Part shown: piece by piece, positions 9,759 through 19,618 of the stretch
Layout: every line of letters starts with the position of its first letter
How positions within the stretch are numbered: position 1 is the first letter of the stretch
Source of the DNA: Stieleria varia
GTDB lineage: Bacteria > Planctomycetota > Planctomycetia > Pirellulales > Pirellulaceae
Direction: 5' to 3'
DNA length: 64,000 nucleotides
NCBI RefSeq assembly: GCF_038443385.1
Contig: NZ_CP151726.1
Coordinates: forward strand, 8,494,001 to 8,558,000
Translations under genes and position numbers: made by a program
The notes under the pieces: generated by a model
What the model was told of the DNA's origin: nothing
Databases searched by the model: none
Seen by the model: only the letters and a program-made list of their open reading frames with translations

Positions 9759-12308
9759 ATGAAGCTCCCCTACCGCCTTCGCATCCCCACCCTGCTGTTT
9801 TCGGGGCTCCTGTTCGCCAGCGTACTCGCCTCGCCCGTCGTCACCTCGCCGACCATCGCCGCGGAAGTCAGCGAGATCACGCCGGACTCGCATCCACATC
9901 TCGGCGGCAAAGAAGTCGACTGGATTTACGGCGACTACACCATGCACAACGATCTTATTTCGCTGACGATTGCGGCTCCACTCTCCACTCGTGACGCCAA
10001 CCTGACCGTCCGCGACATCGGCGCATCGATCCTTGATCTGACCCTCAACGATCCTTCCAACGATCAGCTCAGCGCTTTCATCCCTACCGCTGGCCGCTAT
10101 TACTTTCACGACCCCGCGTTGGTCGAAAGCGGCAGTGACGACAACGGGGCTTACTGGCGTTGCCGCTCGTCTAGCTCCGCCACCAACGATGGCACAACCG
10201 CCACGGTCACCTACCGCCTGGGCAACTCCGACGCCTTTGTCACAACCACCGTCTCCCTCGTCGGCGAGAAAGCTCCCTCGCTTACTGCATACGACGGCAT
10301 CCGCGCCGACAAAACCTTCCAACTCACCAGCCTCGATGGTCTTGCCGTTTGCCGCGATACCTTCTTTCGACAGACAATCGGAATCGCCGCCAACGGCACC
10401 GACCCAGACGCCCAAAACAAAAAGGCACTGACCTGGAAAAACGGTCGCCCCTCCCTACTGAATTACGACACATCACAAGTTACAAAAAGCGACGGCGAAC
10501 TTTCGTGGAGCGTACGAATCTATCCGGCGACCTCCACACTCGATTTGCAAAACGTCATCGCTGCGGGTGATGAAAACTTGCCCATGCAAACGTTTCGCGT
10601 CGTCCCCAACCTCGATGCTTTTGACGGCGAAAACGTCATGCGTGCCGAGCTTTCTATCAAACCGATTTCGACAGTACCATCCAACAAAACGCCTCCATTC
10701 ATCCAAACGGACGATCATGGCGTCGCCCACACCCGGCTGATGCCCGGTCAGTACCAAGTCACGATGTCGGCGATCGGATTCGCGCCGACTCAGCAGACGA
10801 TCACCGTCGGCGTCGATCCGAAAACTCACACGATCGCCGCAACAGGCTTCAGCGGGTTCATTGCCAAAATCAACGATGGCAACGGGCGTCCGATCCCGGC
10901 CAAAGCAACCATCTACGCCTTGTCCGGCGACGCTCCCGACTTCGGCCCGGACAGCACACGAACCTTCGTCAAGAACTGTGTCTACAGCGTCCACGGCCAC
11001 ATGCGTTGTCCGCTTCCGCCTGGCAAGTACGAAGTCTACTTCAGCCACGGCCCAGAGTTTGACCGAGTGATCCAGACCATCCAGATCAGTGCCGAGCAAA
11101 CTCAATCCGTCAACGTCCAGCTCAAACGCGTCGTCGACACCACCGGCTGGGTCAGCACCGAGCTGCACAGCCACAGCAGTCCATCCGGGGACAACGTTTC
11201 CGATCAATACGGACGTGTGGAAAACTTGCTGTGCGAGCATCTCGAGTTTGCACCCTGTACCGAACACAATCGCATCAGCAGCTACCAGCCGCACCTGCAA
11301 CAGATGCAACTCTCTGCCCTGATGGCGACCTGCAGCGGCATGGAACTGACCGGACGCCTCTTGCCCGTCAATCACCAAAACGCATTTCCACTGCACCATC
11401 ACCCTCACACCCAAAACGGTGGCGGCCCACGCGTGGACGACAACCCCGTGGTCCAAATCGAACGTTTAGCGATGTGGGACCGCGGCAGCGAGAAACTGAT
11501 CCAGACCAATCACCCCAACTTGCACCAGATCTACGGCGACCTTGATGTCGACGGCAAACCCGATGGCGGATTTCGCGGCATGCTGCAGTGGATGGACGTG
11601 ATCGAAGTCCATCCGTTGCAAACGGTCTTCGAAAACATCCCTGACAGCCCGCCGGACGTTCGCGAAATGCGCATCCCGCTGTTCCAGTGGCTGCAGTTGC
11701 TCAACCAAGGCATCCGAATCCCGGGCGTCGTCAACACCGACGCGCACTACAATCACCACGGCAGCGGTTCGCTGCGCAACTGGTTTGCCAGCAGCACCGA
11801 TGATCCGGCTGAGATTTCGACGGCCGAGATGATTCGTCAAGCAGAAGCCGGACACATCATCATGTCCACCGGCCCGTTCCTCTCCGTGACCGCCACCTCC
11901 GCTTCCTCCAAGTCGCCCGCGATCCCAGGCGACAACCTGCTCGCCAACGACGGCAAGGTCACGTTGTCCGTCAAAGTTCAATGCCCCAATTGGCTCGACG
12001 TCAATCGCGTGCAAATCCTCGTCAACGGACGACGGGTCCCCGAACACAATCGAACTCGCAAAACCCACGGCAACGAATTCGGCAAACTCGATGACGTGAC
12101 AAAGTTCGACTCGACCTTTGAAATCCAACTGGATCACGATGCACATTTGATCGTCGCCACGATCGGCGAAGGCATGTCGATGGAAAAAGTCATGGGCACA
12201 CAGAACCCACCGATCGCCGTCAGCAACCCCATCTATATCGACATCGACGACAACGGTTTCCAACCCAACGGCGACGGCCTAGGCCTCCCCCTGCCCGGCG
12301 AACATTGA
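9759..12308 (+). CDS. Secreted CehA/McbA-type PHP metallohydrolase
   Basis: 849-residue exported protein. A signal peptide covers about residues 1-35 (LLFSGLLFASVLASPVV, cleavage near TIAAE). The central part (about 300-460) holds two carboxypeptidase-regulatory-like beta-sandwich segments (MPGQYQVTMSAIGF; LPPGKYEVYFSHG). The PHP-type catalytic domain begins near residue 467 with ELHSHSSPSGDN, followed by CTEHN near 500 and NTDAHYN near 658. These His/Asp/Glu residues are the expected metal ligands of the polymerase-and-histidinol-phosphatase fold. The CehA/McbA group includes carbamate ester hydrolases, but planctomycete members are many and mostly uncharacterised, so the substrate is unknown. 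It lies 117 bases after the VWA gene on the same strand and may be exported with it. Confidence 0.8.
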   Translation: MKLPYRLRIPTLLFSGLLFASVLASPVVTSPTIAAEVSEITPDSHPHLGGKEVDWIYGDYTMHNDLISLTIAAPLSTRDANLTVRDIGASILDLTLNDPSNDQLSAFIPTAGRYYFHDPALVESGSDDNGAYWRCRSSSSATNDGTTATVTYRLGNSDAFVTTTVSLVGEKAPSLTAYDGIRADKTFQLTSLDGLAVCRDTFFRQTIGIAANGTDPDAQNKKALTWKNGRPSLLNYDTSQVTKSDGELSWSVRIYPATSTLDLQNVIAAGDENLPMQTFRVVPNLDAFDGENVMRAELSIKPISTVPSNKTPPFIQTDDHGVAHTRLMPGQYQVTMSAIGFAPTQQTITVGVDPKTHTIAATGFSGFIAKINDGNGRPIPAKATIYALSGDAPDFGPDSTRTFVKNCVYSVHGHMRCPLPPGKYEVYFSHGPEFDRVIQTIQISAEQTQSVNVQLKRVVDTTGWVSTELHSHSSPSGDNVSDQYGRVENLLCEHLEFAPCTEHNRISSYQPHLQQMQLSALMATCSGMELTGRLLPVNHQNAFPLHHHPHTQNGGGPRVDDNPVVQIERLAMWDRGSEKLIQTNHPNLHQIYGDLDVDGKPDGGFRGMLQWMDVIEVHPLQTVFENIPDSPPDVREMRIPLFQWLQLLNQGIRIPGVVNTDAHYNHHGSGSLRNWFASSTDDPAEISTAEMIRQAEAGHIIMSTGPFLSVTATSASSKSPAIPGDNLLANDGKVTLSVKVQCPNWLDVNRVQILVNGRRVPEHNRTRKTHGNEFGKLDDVTKFDSTFEIQLDHDAHLIVATIGEGMSMEKVMGTQNPPIAVSNPIYIDIDDNGFQPNGDGLGLPLPGEH

Positions 12309-12702
12309 TCGCTGGTGGGAAGATCCGCAATCGAGTGAATCGCATGAATGAATGAGCCGACGACGCTAGTGCCATCGACGCAAAAGAGTTCCGCAACGCT
12401 CTAGATCAACACCCTGCTTGCCCAGGTGGATGCACGACTGACGGACAAGAAAAAGATGTCCGACGCCTTCTTGGTTCAGCACATCCCGAGACGCAAGCAA
12501 GGCATTCATTCTTCCGAGCATTTCATTTTTTTGCCCCTCCATTTTTTCGCCCTTACTTATTCCCGAAACGCTGCAAGCGTACTCCGCAACAAGAATGGAG
12601 CACCTCACAAGAAACCTCACCGATCTACTGGAGATTGAATCCCACTTACCGCTGCGGGGCTCTATCCACCTAAACTGTCTTCTTCATTTCACAAGCCATG
12701 CC
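12309..12702. other. Intergenic stretch without a supported gene
   Basis: About 394 bases between the metallohydrolase stop and the end of the decayed Uma2 gene. A short minus-strand open frame (12366-12620) and an overlapping plus-strand frame exist, but neither has a ribosome binding site or recognisable motif. No hairpin or repeat was recognised. Confidence 0.5.
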
Positions 12703-13212
12703 TCAGTCAGAAAACAAACTTTCCACCCCGATTTCAATCTCGCAGGCACCGCACAGAGTGAATGTCAATCGACTCGACACAGCGACAGTCTCGTAACCGC
12801 CGTCTTTCCCGAGTGACAACTGCTCAACTGTCTTGGTATCCGGATCAACGATCAGATACGTGCCAACTTTCCGACTGGCGCAAAGTTCTCGTTTGTAGGT
12901 CAGGTCGTTCTGTCGCGTTGAGGGTGAAAGGATCTCGGCGATCAACGCTGGTGCCTGCTCAAGATGTCGGCTCGGCACTGCTCCACAGACGACGATCGTG
13001 TAACGCGGCGCATATTTAATCGCTGCAGACATCCGAAAATATCTCCCATGAATTCGTTGCCACGCCGGAGCCTGATCTTTCATCGGTTGGCTCGACTCTG
13101 CCTCCATTGTATGCACAATCCAAAGAATACGACCGAATCTCAAACGACGAAAGAGAAAAGTATCGACGTTTTTATCTTCAGTGGAGCAGGCCGGAATGTT
13201 GCCTGAAAGCAA
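12703..13212 (-). pseudogene. Decayed Uma2/DUF820-family PD-(D/E)XK nuclease
   Basis: Up to 169 residues. The C-terminal two thirds matches Uma2 (DUF820) proteins: IVVCG, then PALIAEILSPSTRQNDLTYK with the Glu and Lys of the PD-(D/E)XK core, then VGTYLIVDP. Two defects are visible. The usual N-terminal half is absent: only about 64 residues precede the core, they do not resemble the family, and the STAND gene ends 13 bases upstream. The catalytic Asp of the usual YPD(V) motif is replaced by Arg (KYAPRYTIVVCG, about residue 67). I therefore call it an inactive, truncated remnant. The start is arbitrary; a short protein could also begin at the Met of MSAAIKYAP. Uma2 genes are very common in cyanobacteria and planctomycetes and are often mobile. 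Confidence 0.65.
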
Positions 13213-13225
13213 AGCGAATGACCAA

Positions 13226-16200
13226 TCAGCAGGGATCGTTTTCCTGAATGCGACGCATGATCACTCGCAGGCAACGTTGAGTTGATTCTCGCATGTGCGG
13301 TGCAAACTCTTCCGCAAGACGATCAGCCGATTGAGCAATCATTCGAGCTTCGTTGAGGCGGCCAAAGTGATCGTCAAGGCTGGCAGCGACGTTCGTCAAC
13401 GCAACGATCCGGACTTCAACAAAGTCTGCGGCCTCCGCAAGTGACGCCGCTTCTCGATGCAACGCCAAAGCTTTTTCATGGTCACCGCTTTCGCTTAGCA
13501 CAACACCCTGCTGACCGCAGAACCTTGCCAGATCGCCCACCAGCTTGTGCCTTCGACACCACTCAATACCGCGTTGGCTGATTGCTTTTGCCCTCTCCCA
13601 GTCGCGCATCATGTGTGCAACCTCCGTTTGCGACATGAGCGCTTCGACCATCAAACAAACGTCTTGCCCAGCGGCACAGGCGTTCTCCTGTTCCAGCAAC
13701 AGCGATGCGACCCGATCGTCGGCCCGAATCGACTGGTAGACGTAGACCAGCACTCGTAACGTCTTAGCCCATTGATCGCAGTCGCCCCGTCGACCTTGCG
13801 CCTCCAGTTCGTTGAGGCATGCAATACCGCCCTGCTGGTCTCCGCTCTGGATTTGAACGATCGCCAAGTTGCTCATCGCGGTATTTCGCAAATCCCATTC
13901 GTCTTTTGGGCAAACGTCGACTGCATGCTTCAGGATGCTGAGGGCACCATCCAGATCATTACCACGTTGGCGAACCTCTGCTTGAGCCAGCAGTGCTTCG
14001 GTCATTCCCGCATCATTTCCGTCATTCCGGTTAACCCGAACGAGACAATCGAGAATTTCCAACTCTTTCTGCAGACCAAGGCTTTTTCCATGCGGCAGCA
14101 ATTGCTTCAGCAACGAAACGGCGTCCTGATGCGAATTCTGCTGCATGAGAACTTCTGCTTTGGTCTGCAAGATCGTCAATTGTTGGTCTTGATCGGGTGG
14201 CTTGCACCGTTGACAAGCCTCCAATGCCCGGTCCAGCGTTTCGTGTGCTTCATCAAATCGATCCAGCTCCGCGAACGTGATCGCCAAGTTGGTCATGCAA
14301 ACCGCTGCTTCACGCGGGGAATGGTGGCCGATGGACAACGCGCGTCGATACATCGACTTGGCCCGCTCAGGATCGCCGCGATGCCGACAATGAATGGCAT
14401 AACCATTTAGCAGGTGGGTTAGCATAGGAGATTCGGGGCCGACCATTTCTTCCATCTGAGCCAATGCTTCGGCGTGCAGACGCTCGGCCTCGTCAAACTG
14501 CTGTTTGCTGCCGAGGACCTGAGCGAGGCAATGCAATGCCAGAGCCCGTTCACGGCTGACGCGTCCATGAATATGCTCCCAGAGCTCAAGCGACTCACGC
14601 AGATGATTCTCCGCGGCATCACGCTGGCCCTGCGAAAAGGTTGCTTGACCGAGATGAAAGAGAGCCTCCGCGATTTTCACGACACTCCCCTTACCAGCTT
14701 TCATCAATTGCAATGCGTACTCGTAACGATGAATTGCTTCGCCATGCCTGCCTTGCAGTCGCAACACACGCGCCATCTCGCTCACCAAGTCGGCCTTGAA
14801 CACCAACCCCGCCGGCGTCTCTTGCGACGGGCCCTCCTTCTCCGGAAAACACTTTTCGGCAAGCATCCAAGCCTTGTTCAACACGGGAACCGCTTGGTCA
14901 AGATCAGCAACGGCAATATGAACTCGAGCTTCTTCGAGCCAAGCGTGAAGTAGAGCCTCAGGAGAAAAGTGCCCCGAGTCCTCAGGAACTTCGTCCAGAA
15001 TATTCAGAATCGGAGATGCCAGATCGGGGCGTCCCATGACATGATGAATGAATTGCAGCAAGGGAACAATCGCGTTCAATTTGGTGTAGTCATCGACCGG
15101 CATGAACTCACCGCCTGTTAGCGAGTCCACATAGGTTTGCACCATGTCGTATCGACCACCGATCGCCTCCCAATACCCTTTGAGCTCCTCGGGCTCGTAG
15201 GCAAACATGTGAGTGAACATGCCCAATCCCGCCAGCGACTCCCTGAGTTCAGACCAGCGTTCCGCCTGCAGCAGTTGCCACGGCAACTCTTCGCTGCGAC
15301 GCGCCCCCATCGCCAGGAATTTGAAATAGTTCACGAGTTGCAGTCGAGCGGCTTGCTCGACTGCGACATCGGACAGAAACATTCGCTCGATCGCCTTGAT
15401 GATTTCATCATTCTCTAAACGGAGGAGTCCACCGCGACGGCTGATTGCATGTTCGGCCCGCATCAATAGCGGTGACCATTGAGCCTGTGGCAATGGCGAA
15501 AACAGCGCCGAGGTCCCCGCCATGGTCATTAAGCTCGAATCTGCCGAGATCTTGCTCAGGCATTTGAGCATCTGGACGCGTCCATAGTCTTCATGCTCCT
15601 CACCAATCTCTCCTCCCAACACATCACGCAGTTCGGTCTCATGTAAACCATGACGAGAGACAGCGAGCAAACACAGCGTGTCTCTAACCAAACCGGGCCG
15701 GTCAATGCTGTAGTCTTCCTCCCACTGAGTGATTGCCAACTCATAGAGCGACGATGTATCGACGGCTTGGAGGTAATAGTCCAACCGCTCGTCAATCAAT
15801 TCGTGGACACCAAACACACGCAACTCGTCAAGCAAGGTTCGCAGGAAAAGAGGATTGGAGGCGGGCTCATGATCGACGACACGCTGCGCGCGTTGATCCC
15901 CCAGTGACTTTCCGTAGCGTGACAAATACAAATCAATCAGCTTGCGACGATCTGCTTTTTCGAGCGACGGCAGATGAAAGACTTTCCAGTTCTCGCCTTC
16001 CAACGCGTCCGCGATCTCCCCCGGCCTGCAAGCAACCACACAAGAAACATTCTTCATGTCCTCTCGAGGCAACCACGTCGGCAATCCCCGCGAGCTAAAT
16101 CGATCGACTCCGTCGAGCAACAAGACCACACCGCCTCGGTTCGCCGCCTGCGCAAGCCACGTCTGCAGTACTCGGGGCCAACTCGCTTTGTCGCGAGGAA

Positions 16201-17206
16201 CATTCTCCGCGAAATGAAAGTGTTCGTTGAGTCCTTCCAACAAGTATTCCAAAGGTGACTGACGATGCGCAGCCAACGCGACGCCGTGATCTGACCTACC
16301 CAAAGTCTTCGATTCATCGGCATTCAACGTTGTAGAACTGTCGGCATAGTACAAGACGTAACGATTGGGCTCCTGTTGCTGCAGGCGTTCTTTCCAATTT
16401 GCCAGGAGCGCTGATTTACCCATACCGCCGTCGGCCACGACCGCCAGCCTCGCGATTTCGCCGCTTGACACACGCTGCAACCATTCATTGGCAATCTTTC
16501 CCGGAACATACGCGGTGGTACGGTCAATGGCAAACTCTTGCTGCCGCATCCTCGCCAATTCCAACGGAGAGGGAGTCTCCTCCGCAGAGTAAAGTTCATC
16601 GATCAGTGACGTGATGTCTGTGAGAACCATCTGGCCAAGTTCTTGCGGCGTGCGAAACCCTTCTCGCACGGTATGTCTTGATTCTCGAATTCGCTCTTTC
16701 AGCTCTGCCAAGGCATGTTCTGCTTCAGCGTCCTCAGCGGCGCACAAATCTCGCTCAGTTGCATCAAACTGCTCGGCATAATGGGAATCACGAAAGTAGA
16801 ACTGTGCCCTTGCCTGCGTCTCTTCCCGCAATGCCCCGTGAATGATCTCCATCTCAGTCACTGAACGACCAACGCACTGACTCAACCAAGGATGGTCATT
16901 GATCAATTCGCTGACGATGGGCTCGGGTCGCCACCCGTAACGCTGACCAAGGATCCCGATGAAGAAAGGTCGGCATCGATCGATTTCTTCGAGACAGACC
17001 GACAATACCTCTCCCCTTTGCGACTGCTCTTCGGTAATGCCCCACCGCAGATCGATCACCGACCATTCCAGTCGCCTGCTTTCACACAGCCGCTGCAACT
17101 GCGGAAAGATCACCTTGGTAAGATGCTCTCGTTCAGCCTGCATGTCCCGAAACGTCGATGAAACAAAGAGACGAATCTTTCGCGACGAATTCGATGGATC
17201 ACTCAT
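13226..17206 (-). CDS. DUF4062-NTPase-TPR protein (STAND class)
   Basis: 1,326 residues, cytoplasmic, no signal peptide. An N-terminal DUF4062 domain (about residues 9-100) is seen in RLFVSSTFRDMQAEREHL, VIDLRWGITEEQ and GILGQRYGW. A STAND/NACHT-type P-loop ATPase follows, with Walker A VVADGGMGKSALLANW near residue 260 and Walker B VVLLLDGVDRF near 362, then CVVACRPGE as a sensor-1-like strand. A helical middle section leads into at least ten TPR-like repeats from about residue 780 to 1,300. The layout (effector-like N-terminus, NTPase switch, repeat sensor) is that of NLR-type signalling proteins; DUF4062 also occurs with NTPase and repeat domains in animal NPHP3 and NWD1. A defence role is inferred. 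It is divergent from the D12 methyltransferase gene. Confidence 0.85.
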   Translation of the reverse strand: MSDPSNSSRKIRLFVSSTFRDMQAEREHLTKVIFPQLQRLCESRRLEWSVIDLRWGITEEQSQRGEVLSVCLEEIDRCRPFFIGILGQRYGWRPEPIVSELINDHPWLSQCVGRSVTEMEIIHGALREETQARAQFYFRDSHYAEQFDATERDLCAAEDAEAEHALAELKERIRESRHTVREGFRTPQELGQMVLTDITSLIDELYSAEETPSPLELARMRQQEFAIDRTTAYVPGKIANEWLQRVSSGEIARLAVVADGGMGKSALLANWKERLQQQEPNRYVLYYADSSTTLNADESKTLGRSDHGVALAAHRQSPLEYLLEGLNEHFHFAENVPRDKASWPRVLQTWLAQAANRGGVVLLLDGVDRFSSRGLPTWLPREDMKNVSCVVACRPGEIADALEGENWKVFHLPSLEKADRRKLIDLYLSRYGKSLGDQRAQRVVDHEPASNPLFLRTLLDELRVFGVHELIDERLDYYLQAVDTSSLYELAITQWEEDYSIDRPGLVRDTLCLLAVSRHGLHETELRDVLGGEIGEEHEDYGRVQMLKCLSKISADSSLMTMAGTSALFSPLPQAQWSPLLMRAEHAISRRGGLLRLENDEIIKAIERMFLSDVAVEQAARLQLVNYFKFLAMGARRSEELPWQLLQAERWSELRESLAGLGMFTHMFAYEPEELKGYWEAIGGRYDMVQTYVDSLTGGEFMPVDDYTKLNAIVPLLQFIHHVMGRPDLASPILNILDEVPEDSGHFSPEALLHAWLEEARVHIAVADLDQAVPVLNKAWMLAEKCFPEKEGPSQETPAGLVFKADLVSEMARVLRLQGRHGEAIHRYEYALQLMKAGKGSVVKIAEALFHLGQATFSQGQRDAAENHLRESLELWEHIHGRVSRERALALHCLAQVLGSKQQFDEAERLHAEALAQMEEMVGPESPMLTHLLNGYAIHCRHRGDPERAKSMYRRALSIGHHSPREAAVCMTNLAITFAELDRFDEAHETLDRALEACQRCKPPDQDQQLTILQTKAEVLMQQNSHQDAVSLLKQLLPHGKSLGLQKELEILDCLVRVNRNDGNDAGMTEALLAQAEVRQRGNDLDGALSILKHAVDVCPKDEWDLRNTAMSNLAIVQIQSGDQQGGIACLNELEAQGRRGDCDQWAKTLRVLVYVYQSIRADDRVASLLLEQENACAAGQDVCLMVEALMSQTEVAHMMRDWERAKAISQRGIEWCRRHKLVGDLARFCGQQGVVLSESGDHEKALALHREAASLAEAADFVEVRIVALTNVAASLDDHFGRLNEARMIAQSADRLAEEFAPHMRESTQRCLRVIMRRIQENDPC

Positions 17207-17667
17207 CGGTACTCTCGGTTTCGCGTGAACGGGTTCGTAAGGAATGGCCTATCAATCTCTGGCGAGTTACTTGTAATGAGATTCGCCAGAATCCCTTTCG
17301 CACAGGTTTTCCGGCGAAATCCACTACGCCACGATTGGTTCGGCCGGACCCAAGCGGACCGCTGGCCGCCTGCGGTGAACAGCACCAATGCTAACCATAG
17401 CGTTCCTTATCAGTCACCTGCAAACCACAGTTTCGCGTTTGGATCCCGCACCGGTGCCTCACCAGCGAGTGGACGCTCCTGTCCTGCTCGCGTCCATTCG
17501 TGTGGTTGTCGGCAATACGTCTGCACAGACGCCATTGACGCGAAACCATATCAGACGTCGGGCTGTTCCTTCAGCCTGACCAAGGGAACTGGCTCAGAAG
17601 CCTGCAGACCGATATGCTCTCTGTTTTCCCGAAACACCCAAGATCCAATTCCCACCTCAGCTGATTC
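17207..17667. promoter_or_regulatory. Divergent intergenic region between the STAND gene and the D12 methyltransferase
   Basis: 461 bases that must hold both promoters. A perfect 6-bp inverted repeat CGTCTG-ca-CAGACG lies at 17518-17531 and could be an operator or a small REP-like hairpin. Near 17280 a GATTCGCCAGAAT string recurs, in nearly identical form, at about 6460 before glyQS. No convincing -35/-10 pair or gene was recognised. Confidence 0.4.
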
Positions 17668-18606
17668 ATGAAGAACCTGACCCAACCTCTCAAATGGCAC
17701 GGCGGCAAGTACTATCTGCGGAAGTGGATCATCGGCTTGATGCCGCCCCACCTGCACTACGTCGAGCCCTTCTTTGGTGGCGGTGGGATCCTGTTGGCCC
17801 GTGACCCCAATCGTGATTGGATGGCGACCGACAAAAAGAAATTGCCTGCGGCCGATCAAGGCAGCAGTGAAGTCGTCAATGACCTCCACGGCAACCTGAT
17901 CAATTTCTGGAGAGTCCTGCAAAACAAGAAACAATTCGAGGAGTTCCGACAACGGATCGAGTTGACGCCGTTTAGCGAAGCAGAATTCGAGAAGGCATTG
18001 GAACTGTCACTGGACACAGATGCGGTGAGCAGCGAGTCTCCCGTCGAGCGTGCGGTCCAGTTCTTCATTCTGGCTCGACAGTCACGCCAAGGACTGATGA
18101 AGGACTTTGCCACCCTGTCGCGAAATCGCACACGGAGCCGAATGAACGAACAAGTCTCCGCATGGCTCAATGTGGTCGAAGGTTTGCCCGACGTGCACCA
18201 ACGCTTGCGCAACATCGTGATCCTGAACCAACCTGCCACCAAAGTCATCCGCAAACAAGATGGCCCTAAGACGCTGTTCTACTGCGACCCGCCCTACGTC
18301 CACGAGTCTCGCAGCACCACCGGTGAGTACGAGTTCGAGATGACGCTTGAGCAGCATGAAGAATTGCTGGAAACACTGGCGGGCATCCAGGGTAAGTTCA
18401 TGCTCAGTGGATACCCCAGCGAACTGTACACCAAATGGGAAAAAGAACAGGGCTGGAAACGCCACGACTATCTGATCGACAACAAAGCCGCCGCCGGGAA
18501 GGTCAAAGAGAAAAAAACGGAATGTCTGTGGTGCAATTTCGATGCACCTGCGCCACGGACCGCTCCGCCGGAAGAGACCAAAGAATTCACCCTTAAGATG
18601 GACTGA
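17668..18606 (+). CDS. D12-class (Dam-type) adenine-N6 DNA methyltransferase
   Basis: 312 residues. MethyltransfD12 signatures are all present: KWHGGK at residues 8-13 (SAM-binding FxGxK-like motif), YVEPFFGGGG near 31-40 (motif I with the Pro-Phe typical of the class) and FYCDPPY near residue 205-211 (catalytic DPPY, motif IV). It transfers a methyl group from SAM to N6 of adenine; the recognition site cannot be deduced. No restriction endonuclease gene is next to it, so it is an orphan, phage-type or defence-associated enzyme. It is divergent from the STAND gene and borders the repeat-rich gap to the right. The start ATG matches the family N-terminus but has no clear ribosome binding site. 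Confidence 0.9.
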   Translation: MKNLTQPLKWHGGKYYLRKWIIGLMPPHLHYVEPFFGGGGILLARDPNRDWMATDKKKLPAADQGSSEVVNDLHGNLINFWRVLQNKKQFEEFRQRIELTPFSEAEFEKALELSLDTDAVSSESPVERAVQFFILARQSRQGLMKDFATLSRNRTRSRMNEQVSAWLNVVEGLPDVHQRLRNIVILNQPATKVIRKQDGPKTLFYCDPPYVHESRSTTGEYEFEMTLEQHEELLETLAGIQGKFMLSGYPSELYTKWEKEQGWKRHDYLIDNKAAAGKVKEKKTECLWCNFDAPAPRTAPPEETKEFTLKMD

Positions 18607-19121
18607 TCCGTGGGTGAGCTTCGCTGGGGTCAGGCCTTGCATTGGGTTTTCGACGGTGATAGATTCGACAGCCGTCTGATCCTCCTCCGCTCCAGAGTTG
18701 ACCATGCCTCGGGAGCGCACAAAGGGGAAGGGGGTAGTTAACGTGTCATGACCGCGACGCACACGAAGTGTGTCGCAATCTTCGGGCACGATGCCGCCAT
18801 ACTTGGCTGCCAGGCGTTGGACCGGAGACCATTCAATCGGCAACGCCGATGGCGGCGGTCATGGACGCCGCCGCTGAAGTTAGCCCGGCGACAGTAAGTG
18901 TTACCGGCCTTTTTGATGTCGCATTTTTGGCCGAATTGAGACTGGGTTCATTTTTGGTTCTCTTGAGAGGTGCGTGGCCGAATTGTTGCGAAGATTGGAG
19001 AGACCTCTCGACGGCGCTTCTTCAACCAATTCTCTTGGGATGGCCTTGGCCGAATTGAGATCGGATGGTTTCATTGACCAGAAGTGACTCATTGTTCACG
19101 GTCTACGTAAGATGGATTTTT
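18607..19121. other. Gene-free left part of the repeat-rich gap
   Basis: About 515 bases. A small hairpin with arms around CACAC-gaa-GTGTG lies near 18757-18775. The string GGCCGAATTG recurs three times (about 18931, 18975 and 19050), so this part is probably built from decayed repeats. Open frames on both strands are short and motif-free. Confidence 0.45.
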
Positions 19122-19305
19122 TGCTTCCGCCGGGCTTGCCCCGGTTCGGAGCAACAACTGGCAGCTACCCGGTAGCACAAACGCATTCACCTCCCCACCG
19201 CCCGCGAATCGCCAAAGGCGATTCGCGGGCGGTGGGGAGGTTTTGTTGGCTTGAGCAGGTAGCCGTCAGTTGTTTCCTCCGCCGAGACAAGCTCGACGGA
19301 AGGAG
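19122..19305. repeat. Large nested palindrome with a 24-bp perfect hairpin core
   Basis: The core arms 19190-19213 and 19217-19240 are exactly complementary over 24 bases with a 3-base loop (AAA). Outside them the arms 19122-19171 and 19259-19305 are also complementary at roughly three bases in four (for example CAACTGGCAGCTACC against GGTAGCCGTCAGTTG). The whole ~184-bp segment could fold into one long cruciform. No transposase or coding frame is attached. It resembles a MITE or REP-type element. Confidence 0.75.
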
Positions 19306-19618
19306 CTTCGAATCAGAGAAAGCAGGATCGAATCATGGGTGGATGTTGGAAATGGGAGGAGTGAAGTTGGTAGTTGGCTTTTCGTGCGCGAAGTCGCTTG
19401 GGATGGATGCGTGTTGGGTGAAGCAACGTTTCAGCGCTCAGCCCCCTCATCCCCAGAAAAGCTGGGGGAGAAGTGGACGAGTGGTGCGGATTGTGGTTCG
19501 TGCCCCACGACTAGACGCGGCTGATATGCGCAGACTGTTTTCGTGCCAATCCGCGCAAGTCGTTTCGTGCAAACGTATTGCGATGACCGTATTAAGTCGC
19601 GTGAATAATCCGCGCCGA

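Noticed and set aside
9084-10415. 443-codon minus-strand open frame across the VWA and metallohydrolase genes
   Set aside because: It spans two well-supported plus-strand genes and their spacer and has low-complexity composition typical of the antisense of GC-rich coding sequence.
12366-12620. 84-codon minus-strand open frame
   Set aside because: No ribosome binding site, motif or family resemblance; kept only as a possibility in the gap entry.
18082-18843. 253-codon minus-strand open frame over the D12 methyltransferase end
   Set aside because: Most of it is antisense to the methyltransferase; the remaining N-terminal part has no recognised family.
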